Of a stretch of 12,024 bases of DNA, positions 1-7,129 are shown piece by piece (position 1 is the first letter of the stretch; each line of letters begins with the position of its first letter). This stretch comes from JAGTRP01 sp050259815. GTDB taxonomy: Bacteria > Pseudomonadota > Gammaproteobacteria > Burkholderiales > Rhodocyclaceae. The position numbers were made by a program, and so were the translations under genes. The DNA is taken from NCBI GenBank assembly GCA_050259815.1, contig JBLNBI010000110.1:1-12024 (forward strand), read 5' to 3'. The notes below the pieces were generated by a model, which worked only from the letters and a program-made list of their open reading frames with translations, was not told where the DNA came from and made no database searches.

Positions 1-1471
1 CCAGGGACGGATTGAGCCAGTCCCGGGAAGGGCCACCCAGCTTGGCGGTGACAATTTCCACCCGCTGCCCGGTTTCCAGGGCCGTGTTGAGCGGCACCAG
101 GGCGCCGTTCACCTTGGCACCCCGGCAGCGGTGGCCCAGGTCGGTATGGACCCGGTAGGCGAAATCGATGGGAGTTGAGCCCGCCGGCAGGTCCACCACC
201 TTGCCCTGGGGGGTGATGACGTAGAGAGTCTCGTCCAGGGCAGCCTGCTTGTAGTGATTCACCCAATCGGAGCTGTCGGCGACTTCGTCCTTCCAGGTGA
301 GCAGCTGGCGCAGCCAGGCGATCTTCTCGTCGTAGTTGTCCTCGGGATGGCGCCTGCTGCCTTCCTTGTAGCGCCAGTGGGCGGCCACCCCCAGTTCGGC
401 GTGCTTGTGCATCTCCCAGGTGCGGATCTGCACCTCCAGGGAGCGGCCGTCGGGGCAGCGCACCGCCGTGTGGAGCGAGCGGTAGTAATTGCCTTTGGGA
501 TTGGAAATGTAGTCGTCGAATTCCTTGGGAATCGGCGTCCACATGTTGTGCACGATGCCGAGCACCGTGTAGCAGTCCTTGATGTCGTCCACGATGACCC
601 GCAGGGCGCGGACGTCATAGACCTCGGAGAACTCCACATCCTTCTTCCGCATCTTGTTCCAGATGCTGTAGATGTGCTTCGGCCGGCCGTAGATCTCGGC
701 TTTCTCGATGCCCACCGCCCTCAGCTCTTCCCGCAGCCGGGCGATGGCGTCGGTGATGAACTGCTCCCGCTCGATGCGCTTCTCATCGAGCATCTTGGCG
801 ATCTTCTTGTAGGTCTCCGGATGCAGGAAGCGGAAGGACATGTCCTCCAGTTCCCACTTCAGTTCCCACACCCCCAGGCGGTTGGCCAGGGGCGAATAGA
901 GTTCCAGGGTTTCCCGGGCCACCTGGACCCGCAGCTCATCCGGATTGGCGGCGTAGTAGCGCAGGGTCTGGGTGCGGCTGGCGAGGCGCAGCAGCACCAC
1001 CCGGATGTCCTCCACCATGGCCAGCAGCATCTTCCGGAGGACTTCGATCTGGGCCTTCATTTCCTGGGGGCTGGCCTCACCCGCTTCCAGGTTGGCGGCC
1101 ACGAAGCCCCGGGTGATCGGGCGCAGGCGGTTCAACCGGGAGATGCCGCCCACCAGATGGGCCACAGCCTTGCCGAAGCGCTCCTCGATCTTGGCCAGGC
1201 CGTGCTCGTCATGAGAGGGGACGGCGAAGAGCAGCGCCGCGGCCCGGGAGTCGCTGTCCATCTTGAGGCCGGCGATGATGAGCGCCATGCCCAGGGCGTG
1301 GGACCAGATGCGCTCGCCGCTGCCCAGGGTGGCATCGGCATAGGTGTGCCAGGCAAACTCGACCGCTTCACGCAGACGCTGCGCTTCATCGGCACTAAGG
1401 CCTTCGGACAGGGTATGCAGGAACTGTTCGAAGTCGCTCTGGGCGGCGACTGAATGGACGACGGAAACCAT
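1..1471 (-). CDS. relA: GTP pyrophosphokinase RelA, N-terminal 490 residues (3' end outside window)
   Basis: RelA makes (p)ppGpp from ATP and GTP/GDP on stalled ribosomes and drives the stringent response. The frame is open for 490 codons from the ATG at 1471 to the window edge. Residues about 30-110 align with the HD hydrolase region, but where a hydrolase has L-H-D the protein reads LLFAVPS (81-86), so (p)ppGpp hydrolysis is presumably lost, as in E. coli RelA. The synthetase domain (about 235-375) has RPKHIYSIWNKM (273-284), EFDDY (317-321, the acidic motif typical of monofunctional RelA rather than the RXKD of SpoT), YYRSLHTAV (329-337) and HAELGVAAHW (367-376). A TGS domain follows (about 415-476). 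The C-terminal helical, zinc-finger and ACT regions, roughly 250 residues by family length, lie beyond the left edge. The start has no Shine-Dalgarno, but a TATAAT lies 6 nt upstream, which may indicate a leaderless mRNA. It is divergent from the EamA gene. Identification is firm. Confidence 0.96.
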   Translation of the reverse strand, partial: MVSVVHSVAAQSDFEQFLHTLSEGLSADEAQRLREAVEFAWHTYADATLGSGERIWSHALGMALIIAGLKMDSDSRAAALLFAVPSHDEHGLAKIEERFGKAVAHLVGGISRLNRLRPITRGFVAANLEAGEASPQEMKAQIEVLRKMLLAMVEDIRVVLLRLASRTQTLRYYAANPDELRVQVARETLELYSPLANRLGVWELKWELEDMSFRFLHPETYKKIAKMLDEKRIEREQFITDAIARLREELRAVGIEKAEIYGRPKHIYSIWNKMRKKDVEFSEVYDVRALRVIVDDIKDCYTVLGIVHNMWTPIPKEFDDYISNPKGNYYRSLHTAVRCPDGRSLEVQIRTWEMHKHAELGVAAHWRYKEGSRRHPEDNYDEKIAWLRQLLTWKDEVADSSDWVNHYKQAALDETLYVITPQGKVVDLPAGSTPIDFAYRVHTDLGHRCRGAKVNGALVPLNTALETGQRVEIVTAKLGGPSRDWLNPSL

Positions 1472-1477
1472 CCTGCG

Positions 1478-1483
1478 ATTATA
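1478..1483 (-). promoter_or_regulatory. Consensus -10 hexamer directly before relA
   Basis: A perfect TATAAT on the minus strand ends 6 nt before the relA ATG, which would put transcription start at or next to the A of the start codon. I see no matching -35 hexamer at 16-18 bp spacing (the bases there read roughly ACGGCG). The call rests on the hexamer and the absence of any Shine-Dalgarno before the ATG. Confidence 0.4.
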
Positions 1484-1511
1484 CCGCCGGCAGGCCCGTT
1501 CGCCGTTAGGG

Positions 1512-1517
1512 CATAAT
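1512..1517 (+). promoter_or_regulatory. -10-like hexamer before the EamA transporter gene
   Basis: CATAAT (5 of 6 to TATAAT) ends 7 nt before the ATG at 1525, so transcription would begin at or 1 nt before the start codon. No convincing -35 is present and no Shine-Dalgarno precedes the ATG. It sits back to back with the relA -10 in the 53-bp divergent spacer. Confidence 0.35.
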
Positions 1518-1524
1518 TCCCAAG

Positions 1525-2412
1525 ATGCTGCGCTTCTTCGCCAACCCCTATCTCCTCCTTACCCTGACCGTCCTGTTCTGGTCAGGCAACATGGTATTGG
1601 GCCGGGGCATCCGGGCCGATATTCCGCCCCTCGCCCTGGCGTTCTGGCGCTGGACCATCGCCCTGGCCCTCACCCTGCCCTTCGCCCTGCCCCATCTCAA
1701 GTCCCAGTGGCCCCTCCTGAAGAAAGGCTGGCGGGCAATCATCGTCCTCGGCATCCTCGGCGTCGGCTGCTACAACACCTTCGCCTACATCGCCCTTCAG
1801 TACACCGGCGCCACCAACGCGGTGCTGCTCAATTCCTTCGTCCCTATCGCCACCATCGCCATCTCCTGGGCATTTCTGGGGAAGCACCTGCGGCGTATAG
1901 AAGGCATCGGGGTCGTGTTATCTCTGTTCGGCGCCGTCGCCATCATCGCCCGGGGCGATCCGGCCGTCCTGGCAGGGCTGCATCTCAACCTGGGGGACGT
2001 CTGGATGCTGGGCGCCGTCCTGGTCTGGGCCATCTACACCGTCGGACTGGCCTGGCGCCCGGCCGGTGTCCATCCCATGCTCATGCTGGCGGCGCTGACC
2101 ACGGTCGGCCTCGCCGCCATCGCTCCGTTCTTCTTCTGGGAGCTGTCCCAGGGCAGGACCATGAATGTGCATTTCGGGTCCCTGGCTTCCCTGGCTTACG
2201 TCGGCATCTTCCCGGGATTCCTGGGCTACGTGTTCTATAACCGGGGCGTGGCGGAAGTGGGCGCCAACAAGGCCAGCCTGTTCATCCACCTGATGCCCGT
2301 CTTCGGCACCATCCTCTCGGCGCTTCTCCTCGGGGAAGTGCCCCAGTGGTACCACTACGCCGGGATCGCCCTCATCTTCGCCGGCATCTGGCTCACCACC
2401 CGCCGGCCATGA
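1525..2412 (+). CDS. EamA/DMT-superfamily inner-membrane transporter
   Basis: This is a 295-residue, very hydrophobic protein with the size and repeat layout of the drug/metabolite transporter superfamily. Two EamA halves (about 8-140 and 155-293), each with about five membrane helices, make a ten-helix permease. Features seen: an N-terminal LFWSGNMVLGR, the first-half end with TGATNAVLLNSFVPI (about 94-108) and FLGKHLRRIEGIGVVLSLFGA, and a matching second half ending in LLLGEVPQWYHYAGIALIFAGI followed by a short TTRRP tail. This repeated 'E-x-x-G' style motif before the last helix is typical of EamA proteins. The substrate cannot be predicted; relatives export amino acids, metabolites or drugs. 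The stop overlaps the mtfA start by 4 nt (ATGA at 2409-2412), implying one transcript and translational coupling. The ATG at 1525 is chosen because the -10-like hexamer and the relA start leave no room for a longer form. Confidence 0.9.
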   Translation: MLRFFANPYLLLTLTVLFWSGNMVLGRGIRADIPPLALAFWRWTIALALTLPFALPHLKSQWPLLKKGWRAIIVLGILGVGCYNTFAYIALQYTGATNAVLLNSFVPIATIAISWAFLGKHLRRIEGIGVVLSLFGAVAIIARGDPAVLAGLHLNLGDVWMLGAVLVWAIYTVGLAWRPAGVHPMLMLAALTTVGLAAIAPFFFWELSQGRTMNVHFGSLASLAYVGIFPGFLGYVFYNRGVAEVGANKASLFIHLMPVFGTILSALLLGEVPQWYHYAGIALIFAGIWLTTRRP

Positions 2413-3197
2413 TCGGCAAGCTGCTGGACTGGTTCCGGGGCCGGCGTGCCCAGGCAATTCCCGATGACCTTTGGCGAACGACCATCGCCGGACTCCCCTT
2501 CCTCGCCAGCCTCTCCGATGAGGAGCAGGCCGACCTGCGCCAACTGGCGGAACGCTTCCTGGCGGAAAAGGAATTCACCGCCGCCGGCAGTCTTGAACTG
2601 ACCGATGCGATGTGCGTCTCCATCGCCGCCCAGGGCTGCCTGCCCATCCTGAGACTGGGACTGGGCGCCTACGGCGGCTGGGTGGGAATCGTCGTGTATC
2701 CCGACGAATTCGTGGTACCCCGCCGCCACGAGGATGAATTCGGCGTGGTGCATGATTACGACGACGTGCTTTCCGGTGAAGCCTGGCAGGGCGGCCCCCT
2801 CATTGTCTCCTGGAGGGACGCCCAGATGGCGGGGGAAGGCTACAACGTGGTCATCCACGAATTCGCCCACAAGCTGGACATGCTGAACGGCGAGGCCGAC
2901 GGCTTCCCGGCGCTGCACTCCGGCATCTCCCCGGCCGAGTGGGAGAAGACGATGCTGGACGCCTACAACGACTTCTGCCGCCGGGTGGACGAAGGCGAGG
3001 AGACCATCATCGATCCCTACGCCTCCGAGCATCCTTCCGAATTTTTCGCCGTCCTGTCGGAATCCTTCTTCGAGATGCCCGACGTGGTGGCCGACGAATA
3101 TCCCGACCTCTACGAACTATTCAAACGCTACTACCGGCAGGACCCGCTAGAGCGCTGGATGAAGTCCGCCAGCGCCGACAGCACCGCCTCCGGCTGA
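2409..3197 (+). CDS. mtfA: MtfA zinc-dependent peptidase (M90 family)
   Basis: This 262-residue protein is close to the about 265 residues of E. coli MtfA, a cytosolic zinc aminopeptidase. In enterobacteria MtfA binds the repressor Mlc and so raises expression of the glucose PTS gene ptsG. The catalytic motif is VIHEFAHKLD, giving zinc ligands H150 and H154 and general base E151. The third ligand is E211 in SEFFAV, at the spacing known for MtfA. Also conserved are ILRLGLGAYGGWVGIVVYP (about 80-98) and the region DPYASEHPSEFFA. The start is the ATG at 2409, which overlaps the upstream stop by 4 nt; an in-frame ATG at 2346 would add 21 basic, proline-rich residues unlike the family and is rejected. 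The last 22 codons overlap the 3' end of the opposing hydrolase gene. No mlc or ptsG is visible here, so the regulatory role in this organism is inferred from the family only. Confidence 0.95.
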   Translation: MIGKLLDWFRGRRAQAIPDDLWRTTIAGLPFLASLSDEEQADLRQLAERFLAEKEFTAAGSLELTDAMCVSIAAQGCLPILRLGLGAYGGWVGIVVYPDEFVVPRRHEDEFGVVHDYDDVLSGEAWQGGPLIVSWRDAQMAGEGYNVVIHEFAHKLDMLNGEADGFPALHSGISPAEWEKTMLDAYNDFCRRVDEGEETIIDPYASEHPSEFFAVLSESFFEMPDVVADEYPDLYELFKRYYRQDPLERWMKSASADSTASG

Positions 3198-3904
3198 TCC
3201 TTGTGGGGCGAGTGGCCGCAGGCCCGCAGCTTCACCAGTTCCGTGCCCGACACCTTTTCGGCGATGACATCGATCTGGCGCATGGTGGCGTACTCGTCCT
3301 CATGGCCCTGGAGCGCCAGCACCGGGCAGCGTATGGCCGGCAGGAATTCCTCGATATTCCAGTCCCGGAAGGCCGGGGAGAGCCAGGTGTCGTTCCAATC
3401 GAAGAACACCCGCTCCGGGTCCTTGTGATAGCGCCCCAGTTTCTTGGCCATGTCGGTGGTAGCCCACACTTCCCGGGCCGCCCGGATACCGGCCAGGGTC
3501 TCCTCCTCCACGAACTCGTGGGGGGCCATGGCCACCACGCCGACGGGACGCTCGGGGAAACTGCCGGCATAGATGAGGGCGATGCTGGCACCGTCGCTAT
3601 GGCCGACCAGGAAGGGCCGGTCGATGTCCAAGGCCGCCAGCAGGGCGGGCAGCGCTTCCCGGGCTTCGATGTGCATGTAGTCGGGCCGGCGGGCATGGGC
3701 GTAGGGTTCGGAGCCGCCATAGCCCGCCCGGGACCAGACGATGGTCCGGCAGCCGGTCCGGGCCGCCAGTTTCTCCGGGAAGTCGCGCCACATGGCGACG
3801 CAACCCAAGCCTTCGTGGAGCAGGACGAGGACCGGCCCGCCGGGCTCCACGGCCGGGTAATCACGGTATTCGAGGCGCAAGCCGTTGATGGTTATATGTT
3901 TCAT
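3131..3904 (-). CDS. Alpha/beta-hydrolase fold protein (GHSDG type)
   Basis: This is a 257-residue cytosolic alpha/beta hydrolase with no signal peptide. The oxyanion-hole region is VLLHEGLG (27-34) and the nucleophile elbow is VGHSDGAS, giving catalytic S103. A likely acid is D203 in LQGHEDEYAT, and the catalytic histidine is H231 in ACGHSPH. A HEGLG oxyanion motif combined with GHSDG is seen in a subgroup of small esterase-like or haloperoxidase-like hydrolases; the substrate cannot be named. The ATG at 3904 overlaps the TGA of the upstream hydrolase (ATGA at 3901-3904), so translation is probably coupled, and no separate Shine-Dalgarno is seen. The TAG lies 67 bp inside the convergent mtfA gene, so the C-terminal tail (DFIQRSSGSCR) is encoded antisense to the mtfA tail. 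The pairing with another hydrolase suggests a shared pathway, but this is inference. Confidence 0.88.
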   Translation of the reverse strand: MKHITINGLRLEYRDYPAVEPGGPVLVLLHEGLGCVAMWRDFPEKLAARTGCRTIVWSRAGYGGSEPYAHARRPDYMHIEAREALPALLAALDIDRPFLVGHSDGASIALIYAGSFPERPVGVVAMAPHEFVEEETLAGIRAAREVWATTDMAKKLGRYHKDPERVFFDWNDTWLSPAFRDWNIEEFLPAIRCPVLALQGHEDEYATMRQIDVIAEKVSGTELVKLRACGHSPHKDQPEAVLSALADFIQRSSGSCR

Positions 3905-4755
3905 GCAGCCAACAGAAAGTCTCTAACGATGGAAACCTGATCTTCGGAACGAAACATGGGGGCATGGCCCACGCCGGGCACCTCCGCCAGCCTCGCCCGG
4001 GGTCCCCGTGCGCCCATCTGCTGCCAGGTTTCCCGGGACAGCAAGTCGGAATCGGCGCCCCGCACCACCAGGGCCGGGCAGGAAATGCGGTCGTACGCGG
4101 CCCACAGGTCGATATCCTGGCCGGCAAAGGCGGCTTTGAAGGGCTCGGCGATGCGGGGATCGTAGGCGAAGCCCCAGCGGCCGTCGGATCGCTTGCGGAC
4201 GGTATGCTCGGTCAGGGAACGCCAGTCATCCTCTGACAGGGGGCCGAAGGGCGTGGCGATCAGCTTGACGTAGGCCAGGGCCTCGTCAAAGCTCGCCCAG
4301 GTCGGGTCAAGACCGACGTAATCGGCGATGCGCTTCACCGAGTCGGCCGTAATCACCGGCCCGACATCGTTGATCACCAGCCGGGTGATGGGCGTGTTCT
4401 CCATGGCCGCCAGCACCATGCCGATGATGCCCCCCATGGACGTGCCCAGCCAATGGACTGAAGTCACGTCCGCCCGGGCAATGAGAGTCACCATGTCCGC
4501 CACGTACTGGGGAATGACGTAGCCCGACGGATCCTTGAGCCAGGCGCTCTGGCCCCGTCCCACTACGTCCGGGCAGATGACCCGGTAATGGCTGGCCATC
4601 TCCCGGGCCAGAAAATCGAAATCCCGTCCGCTACGGGTGAGGCCATGGACACAGATCAACACCCGCGGGTTGTCGGTCTCCCCCCATTCCGTATAAGCCA
4701 TGCGGTGCAATCCGGACGGACTGAGGCACCGGACATTTCTCTGTCGAAAAGGCAT
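3901..4755 (-). CDS. Alpha/beta-hydrolase fold protein (GTSMGG type)
   Basis: This 284-residue alpha/beta hydrolase is probably cytosolic. The oxyanion HGLTRSGRDFD (38-48) is followed by PDVVGRGQS (62-70). The nucleophile elbow WLGTSMGGIIG gives S106, the acid is probably D237 in RGADSDLLS, and the histidine is H264 in GVGHAPMF. The lid (about 135-215) contains a YDPRIAEPF segment. The overall form resembles carboxylesterase or lipase-like hydrolases; a specific substrate cannot be assigned. The ATG at 4755 has a very good Shine-Dalgarno, GAGGAG, with a 5-nt spacer, which is better than any other start signal in this window. The gene begins 27 bp after the comEC stop on the same strand, so it may be co-transcribed with comEC, and it also has a candidate promoter of its own. 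Its stop overlaps the next hydrolase's ATG by 4 nt. The two hydrolases differ at every catalytic motif, so they are not a recent tandem duplication. Confidence 0.9.
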   Translation of the reverse strand: MPFRQRNVRCLSPSGLHRMAYTEWGETDNPRVLICVHGLTRSGRDFDFLAREMASHYRVICPDVVGRGQSAWLKDPSGYVIPQYVADMVTLIARADVTSVHWLGTSMGGIIGMVLAAMENTPITRLVINDVGPVITADSVKRIADYVGLDPTWASFDEALAYVKLIATPFGPLSEDDWRSLTEHTVRKRSDGRWGFAYDPRIAEPFKAAFAGQDIDLWAAYDRISCPALVVRGADSDLLSRETWQQMGARGPRARLAEVPGVGHAPMFRSEDQVSIVRDFLLAA

Positions 4756-4760
4756 GTTGT

Positions 4761-4798
4761 CTCCTCTTTTCTTATAACTCTATCATTGGCCGTGCCAA
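4761..4798 (-). promoter_or_regulatory. Candidate sigma70 promoter plus strong ribosome binding site for the hydrolase pair
   Basis: On the minus strand TTGGCA (4793-4798, 5 of 6 to TTGACA) is separated by 16 bp from TATAAG (4771-4776, 5 of 6 to TATAAT). The -35 lies within the last codons of comEC. The Shine-Dalgarno GAGGAG is at 4761-4766. A start about 7 nt after the -10 would fall near 4764, inside the Shine-Dalgarno, which is a point against this promoter. Alternatively, the pair is read only from comEC. Confidence 0.38.
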
Positions 4799-7104
4799 TA
4801 TCGCCGGCCCTGCTGCCGCCAAGCCTCGACACGAGTCCCGGCCGGCGAGAGGTAGACAGTCAATGCGCCATCCCGATCAGTGCGCCAGATGAAATTTGTC
4901 CGGGTTTCGATGCGTTCCATCACGTCGGGTTTGGGATGGCCGAAACGGTTGCGGTAGCCCACCGGGACGATGGCCTCCCGGGGCCTGACCGCATCAAGGA
5001 AATCCGGCGTGGATGAGGTTCGGCTGCCGTGGTGGGGCACCAGCAGCACATCCGCCTTGAGGGAATCCCGGTTTCGCTCCAGCAGCGCCGCTTCGTCCGC
5101 CGCCTCGATATCCGATGTGAGCAGCATGCTGCCGCCCGCCGTTTCCACCTTGAGGACGCAGGACAGGTGGTTGGCCTTGCCGCCTGCCCGGTAATCGCTC
5201 TCGACGGGATGCAGCACCGACAGCCGCACGCCGTCCCACTCCCATCCCTGCCCGGCCAGGCAGGGGTCTCCAATTCCGCCGATGGAGGTCCTCACCTTGT
5301 CGACCCGCAGGGCCGCCGCCACCGACGCCATGCCGCCGGAGTGGTCGGTATCCCGGTGGGTGACCATCATCACATCCAGGCGGTTGAGGCCAATGGAGCG
5401 CAGATAAGGCACCACCACCCGCTGGCCGGCGTCGGATTCGGCGCTGTAAAGAGGCCCTGGATCGTACAGGAGGGCATGATTCCGGGTCTGGACCAAGGTA
5501 GCCAGACCCTGCCCCACGTCCAGCACCGTCACTTGCGCTTCCCCTTCGCCGGGTCGGGCCGCCGGCCAGAACAGTGCCGGCAGCAGGAGAAAAGCGCCCA
5601 CCCGACGCCCGGCCACGCCCCGGGGCAGCAAGAGACAGGCAACGCCGATCCCTGCCATCACCGCCGCCCCCAAAGGCGGCGCCGGTGCTACCCACACCGG
5701 CCAGCGGGCGCACCACTCCAGGAACACCATCAATGCCGCCAGGATGCCGTGGGCCAGCCCGAGAATGGGCCCCCAGGGCACTACCGCGGCCAGCAGGGCC
5801 AGGGGGGTGACGATGAAGCTCACCACCGGGATGGCGACCGCGTTGGCCAGGGGCGACACCAGGGAAAACTGTTGGAATACCAGGAGGAGCACCGGCAGGG
5901 AAGCCAAGGTCGCCGTCCATTGCGTCCCCCCCCATAGGGCGATCTTGGCCCGCCATCCCCGGGCCTGGCCCACCAAGTTGGCGCCGACGAAAAGCAACGC
6001 CCCCACCGCGCCGAAGGAGAGCCAAAAGCCGGCCGCCAGGACCGCCCAGGGATCGATCAACAGTACCGTGGCGAGGGCCAGCAGCAGTATGCGGCTGGCC
6101 GCCACCTGCCGCCCGGACATCAAGGCCAGGGCGGCCACCGTAAGCATGTAGAGGGTGCGCTGGGCTGGAACCCCGAATCCTGCCAGCCAGGTATAGCCAA
6201 ACGCCGCCAGCCAGCCGCCCAGGATGGCGGCCCGTTGGGCCGGCAGGCGCAGGGCCAGGGCGGGGATGCGCCGCCATCCCCAGCCCACGCCGAAGGCCAA
6301 CACGGCGGCCACCAGGGTGATATGAAGCCCCGAGACGGAGACGAGGTGGGTGACGCCGGTGCGGTTGAACACATTCCACAGGTCCCCCTGGATAGCCCGC
6401 TGGTCCCCCACCGCCAAGGCCACCAGGATGCCGACGTAGGGATAGCTCTCTTCCGGCAGGAGTGTGAGGAAGGATTCCCTCACGGCATGGCGGGCCCGTT
6501 CAACGACATAACCCGGCCGCCACACCATGGCATCCAGCCGCTCCGCCCGGGTCTTGGGGCGGACGTATCCGGTTGCCCGGATATTCCGCTCCAGGAGCCA
6601 GCCTTCGTAGTCGAAGCTATTGGGATTGGCATTGCCATGGGGGCGTTTGAGCCGCACCGTCAAGCGCCAGCGCTCCCCCGGCCGTACTGCTTGCGCCACA
6701 TGGGTCTCATCGTCCCGTAGCCCTTGGTACCAGGACGCCATCAGATGCCCCGGCAGGGAGGCGCCATCCGTCAGTACCGACTCCACATCGAATTCGAAAC
6801 GACTGCCCTGGTGGAAGGACTGGGGCAGCGTCGCGACGACGCCAACCACCTCGACGTCACGCCCCTCCCACTCAGGCGCCAGCCGGTCGGCAAGGCGGCT
6901 TTCCGCCCGCCACGCCGCCCAGCCGAATCCGAAGGAAAGGAAGGCCAGGACAGCAAGCCATCGCGCCCATCGGCCATTCCGCCAGTACAGGGACGGCAGC
7001 ACCATAACCCCGGCCGCCATCGCCCAGGCACCCCAGCCCGGCAGCTCCGGCTGGAACTGAAGGCAGGTTATGCCAATGGCGAAGGCGAGAATATTGAGGC
7101 GCAT
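4783..7104 (-). CDS. comEC: ComEC/Rec2 DNA internalization channel
   Basis: ComEC forms the inner-membrane channel that takes up single-stranded DNA during natural transformation. The 773-residue protein has the full family layout. It starts with N-terminal membrane helices (about 1-65), followed by a soluble OB-like DUF4131 region (about 80-190). The Competence domain has the hallmark VSVSGLHITL (255-264) and many helices (to about 515). The C-terminal metallo-beta-lactamase-like domain has VLDVGQG (527-533), THRDTDHSGG (582-591), a TSDIE segment (663-667) and PHHGSRTSS (690-698) with GHPKPDVM (722-729). The nuclease-type motif is complete, so the gene looks intact. The start at 7104 (MRLNILAFAIG) begins directly with a membrane helix as usual; an in-frame ATG at 7194 would add 30 residues lying opposite the DUF2062 gene and is rejected. 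No Shine-Dalgarno is seen, but TATTAT lies 6 nt upstream. Two hydrolase genes follow on the same strand. Confidence 0.96.
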   Translation of the reverse strand: MRLNILAFAIGITCLQFQPELPGWGAWAMAAGVMVLPSLYWRNGRWARWLAVLAFLSFGFGWAAWRAESRLADRLAPEWEGRDVEVVGVVATLPQSFHQGSRFEFDVESVLTDGASLPGHLMASWYQGLRDDETHVAQAVRPGERWRLTVRLKRPHGNANPNSFDYEGWLLERNIRATGYVRPKTRAERLDAMVWRPGYVVERARHAVRESFLTLLPEESYPYVGILVALAVGDQRAIQGDLWNVFNRTGVTHLVSVSGLHITLVAAVLAFGVGWGWRRIPALALRLPAQRAAILGGWLAAFGYTWLAGFGVPAQRTLYMLTVAALALMSGRQVAASRILLLALATVLLIDPWAVLAAGFWLSFGAVGALLFVGANLVGQARGWRAKIALWGGTQWTATLASLPVLLLVFQQFSLVSPLANAVAIPVVSFIVTPLALLAAVVPWGPILGLAHGILAALMVFLEWCARWPVWVAPAPPLGAAVMAGIGVACLLLPRGVAGRRVGAFLLLPALFWPAARPGEGEAQVTVLDVGQGLATLVQTRNHALLYDPGPLYSAESDAGQRVVVPYLRSIGLNRLDVMMVTHRDTDHSGGMASVAAALRVDKVRTSIGGIGDPCLAGQGWEWDGVRLSVLHPVESDYRAGGKANHLSCVLKVETAGGSMLLTSDIEAADEAALLERNRDSLKADVLLVPHHGSRTSSTPDFLDAVRPREAIVPVGYRNRFGHPKPDVMERIETRTNFIWRTDRDGALTVYLSPAGTRVEAWRQQGRRYWHGQ

Positions 7105-7110
7105 GCTGCA

Positions 7111-7116
7111 ATAATA
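7111..7116 (-). promoter_or_regulatory. -10-like hexamer directly before comEC
   Basis: TATTAT on the minus strand ends 6 nt before the comEC ATG, so transcription could begin at the start codon itself. Any -35 would have to lie inside the divergent DUF2062 gene; TTGCGC at 7132-7137 with a short 15-bp spacer is the best I can see and is weak. The spacing matches that at relA. Confidence 0.33.
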
Positions 7117-7129
7117 GAGAAAAGTCCCT

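Noticed and set aside
254..1453. Long open frame (399 codons) on the plus strand opposite relA
   Set aside because: It is a shadow of the RelA gene on the minus strand in GC-rich DNA; the product is His/Gly/Pro-rich with no recognisable family, while the minus strand encodes a textbook RelA.
2939..3940. Plus-strand open frame spanning the end of mtfA and the hydrolase
   Set aside because: It is antisense to a hydrolase with a full catalytic triad and has no family signature of its own.
4781..4798. Possible sigma54 promoter (TTGGCACG) at the comEC 3' end
   Set aside because: The -24 half matches, but the essential GC at -12 is missing (ATGAT instead of TTGCA), and the sequence is also the end of the comEC coding region.
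4994..6379. 461-codon open frame on the minus strand in another frame inside comEC
   Set aside because: It overlaps the complete, motif-rich ComEC frame on the same strand and has a Gly/Pro/Arg-rich, shadow-like composition.
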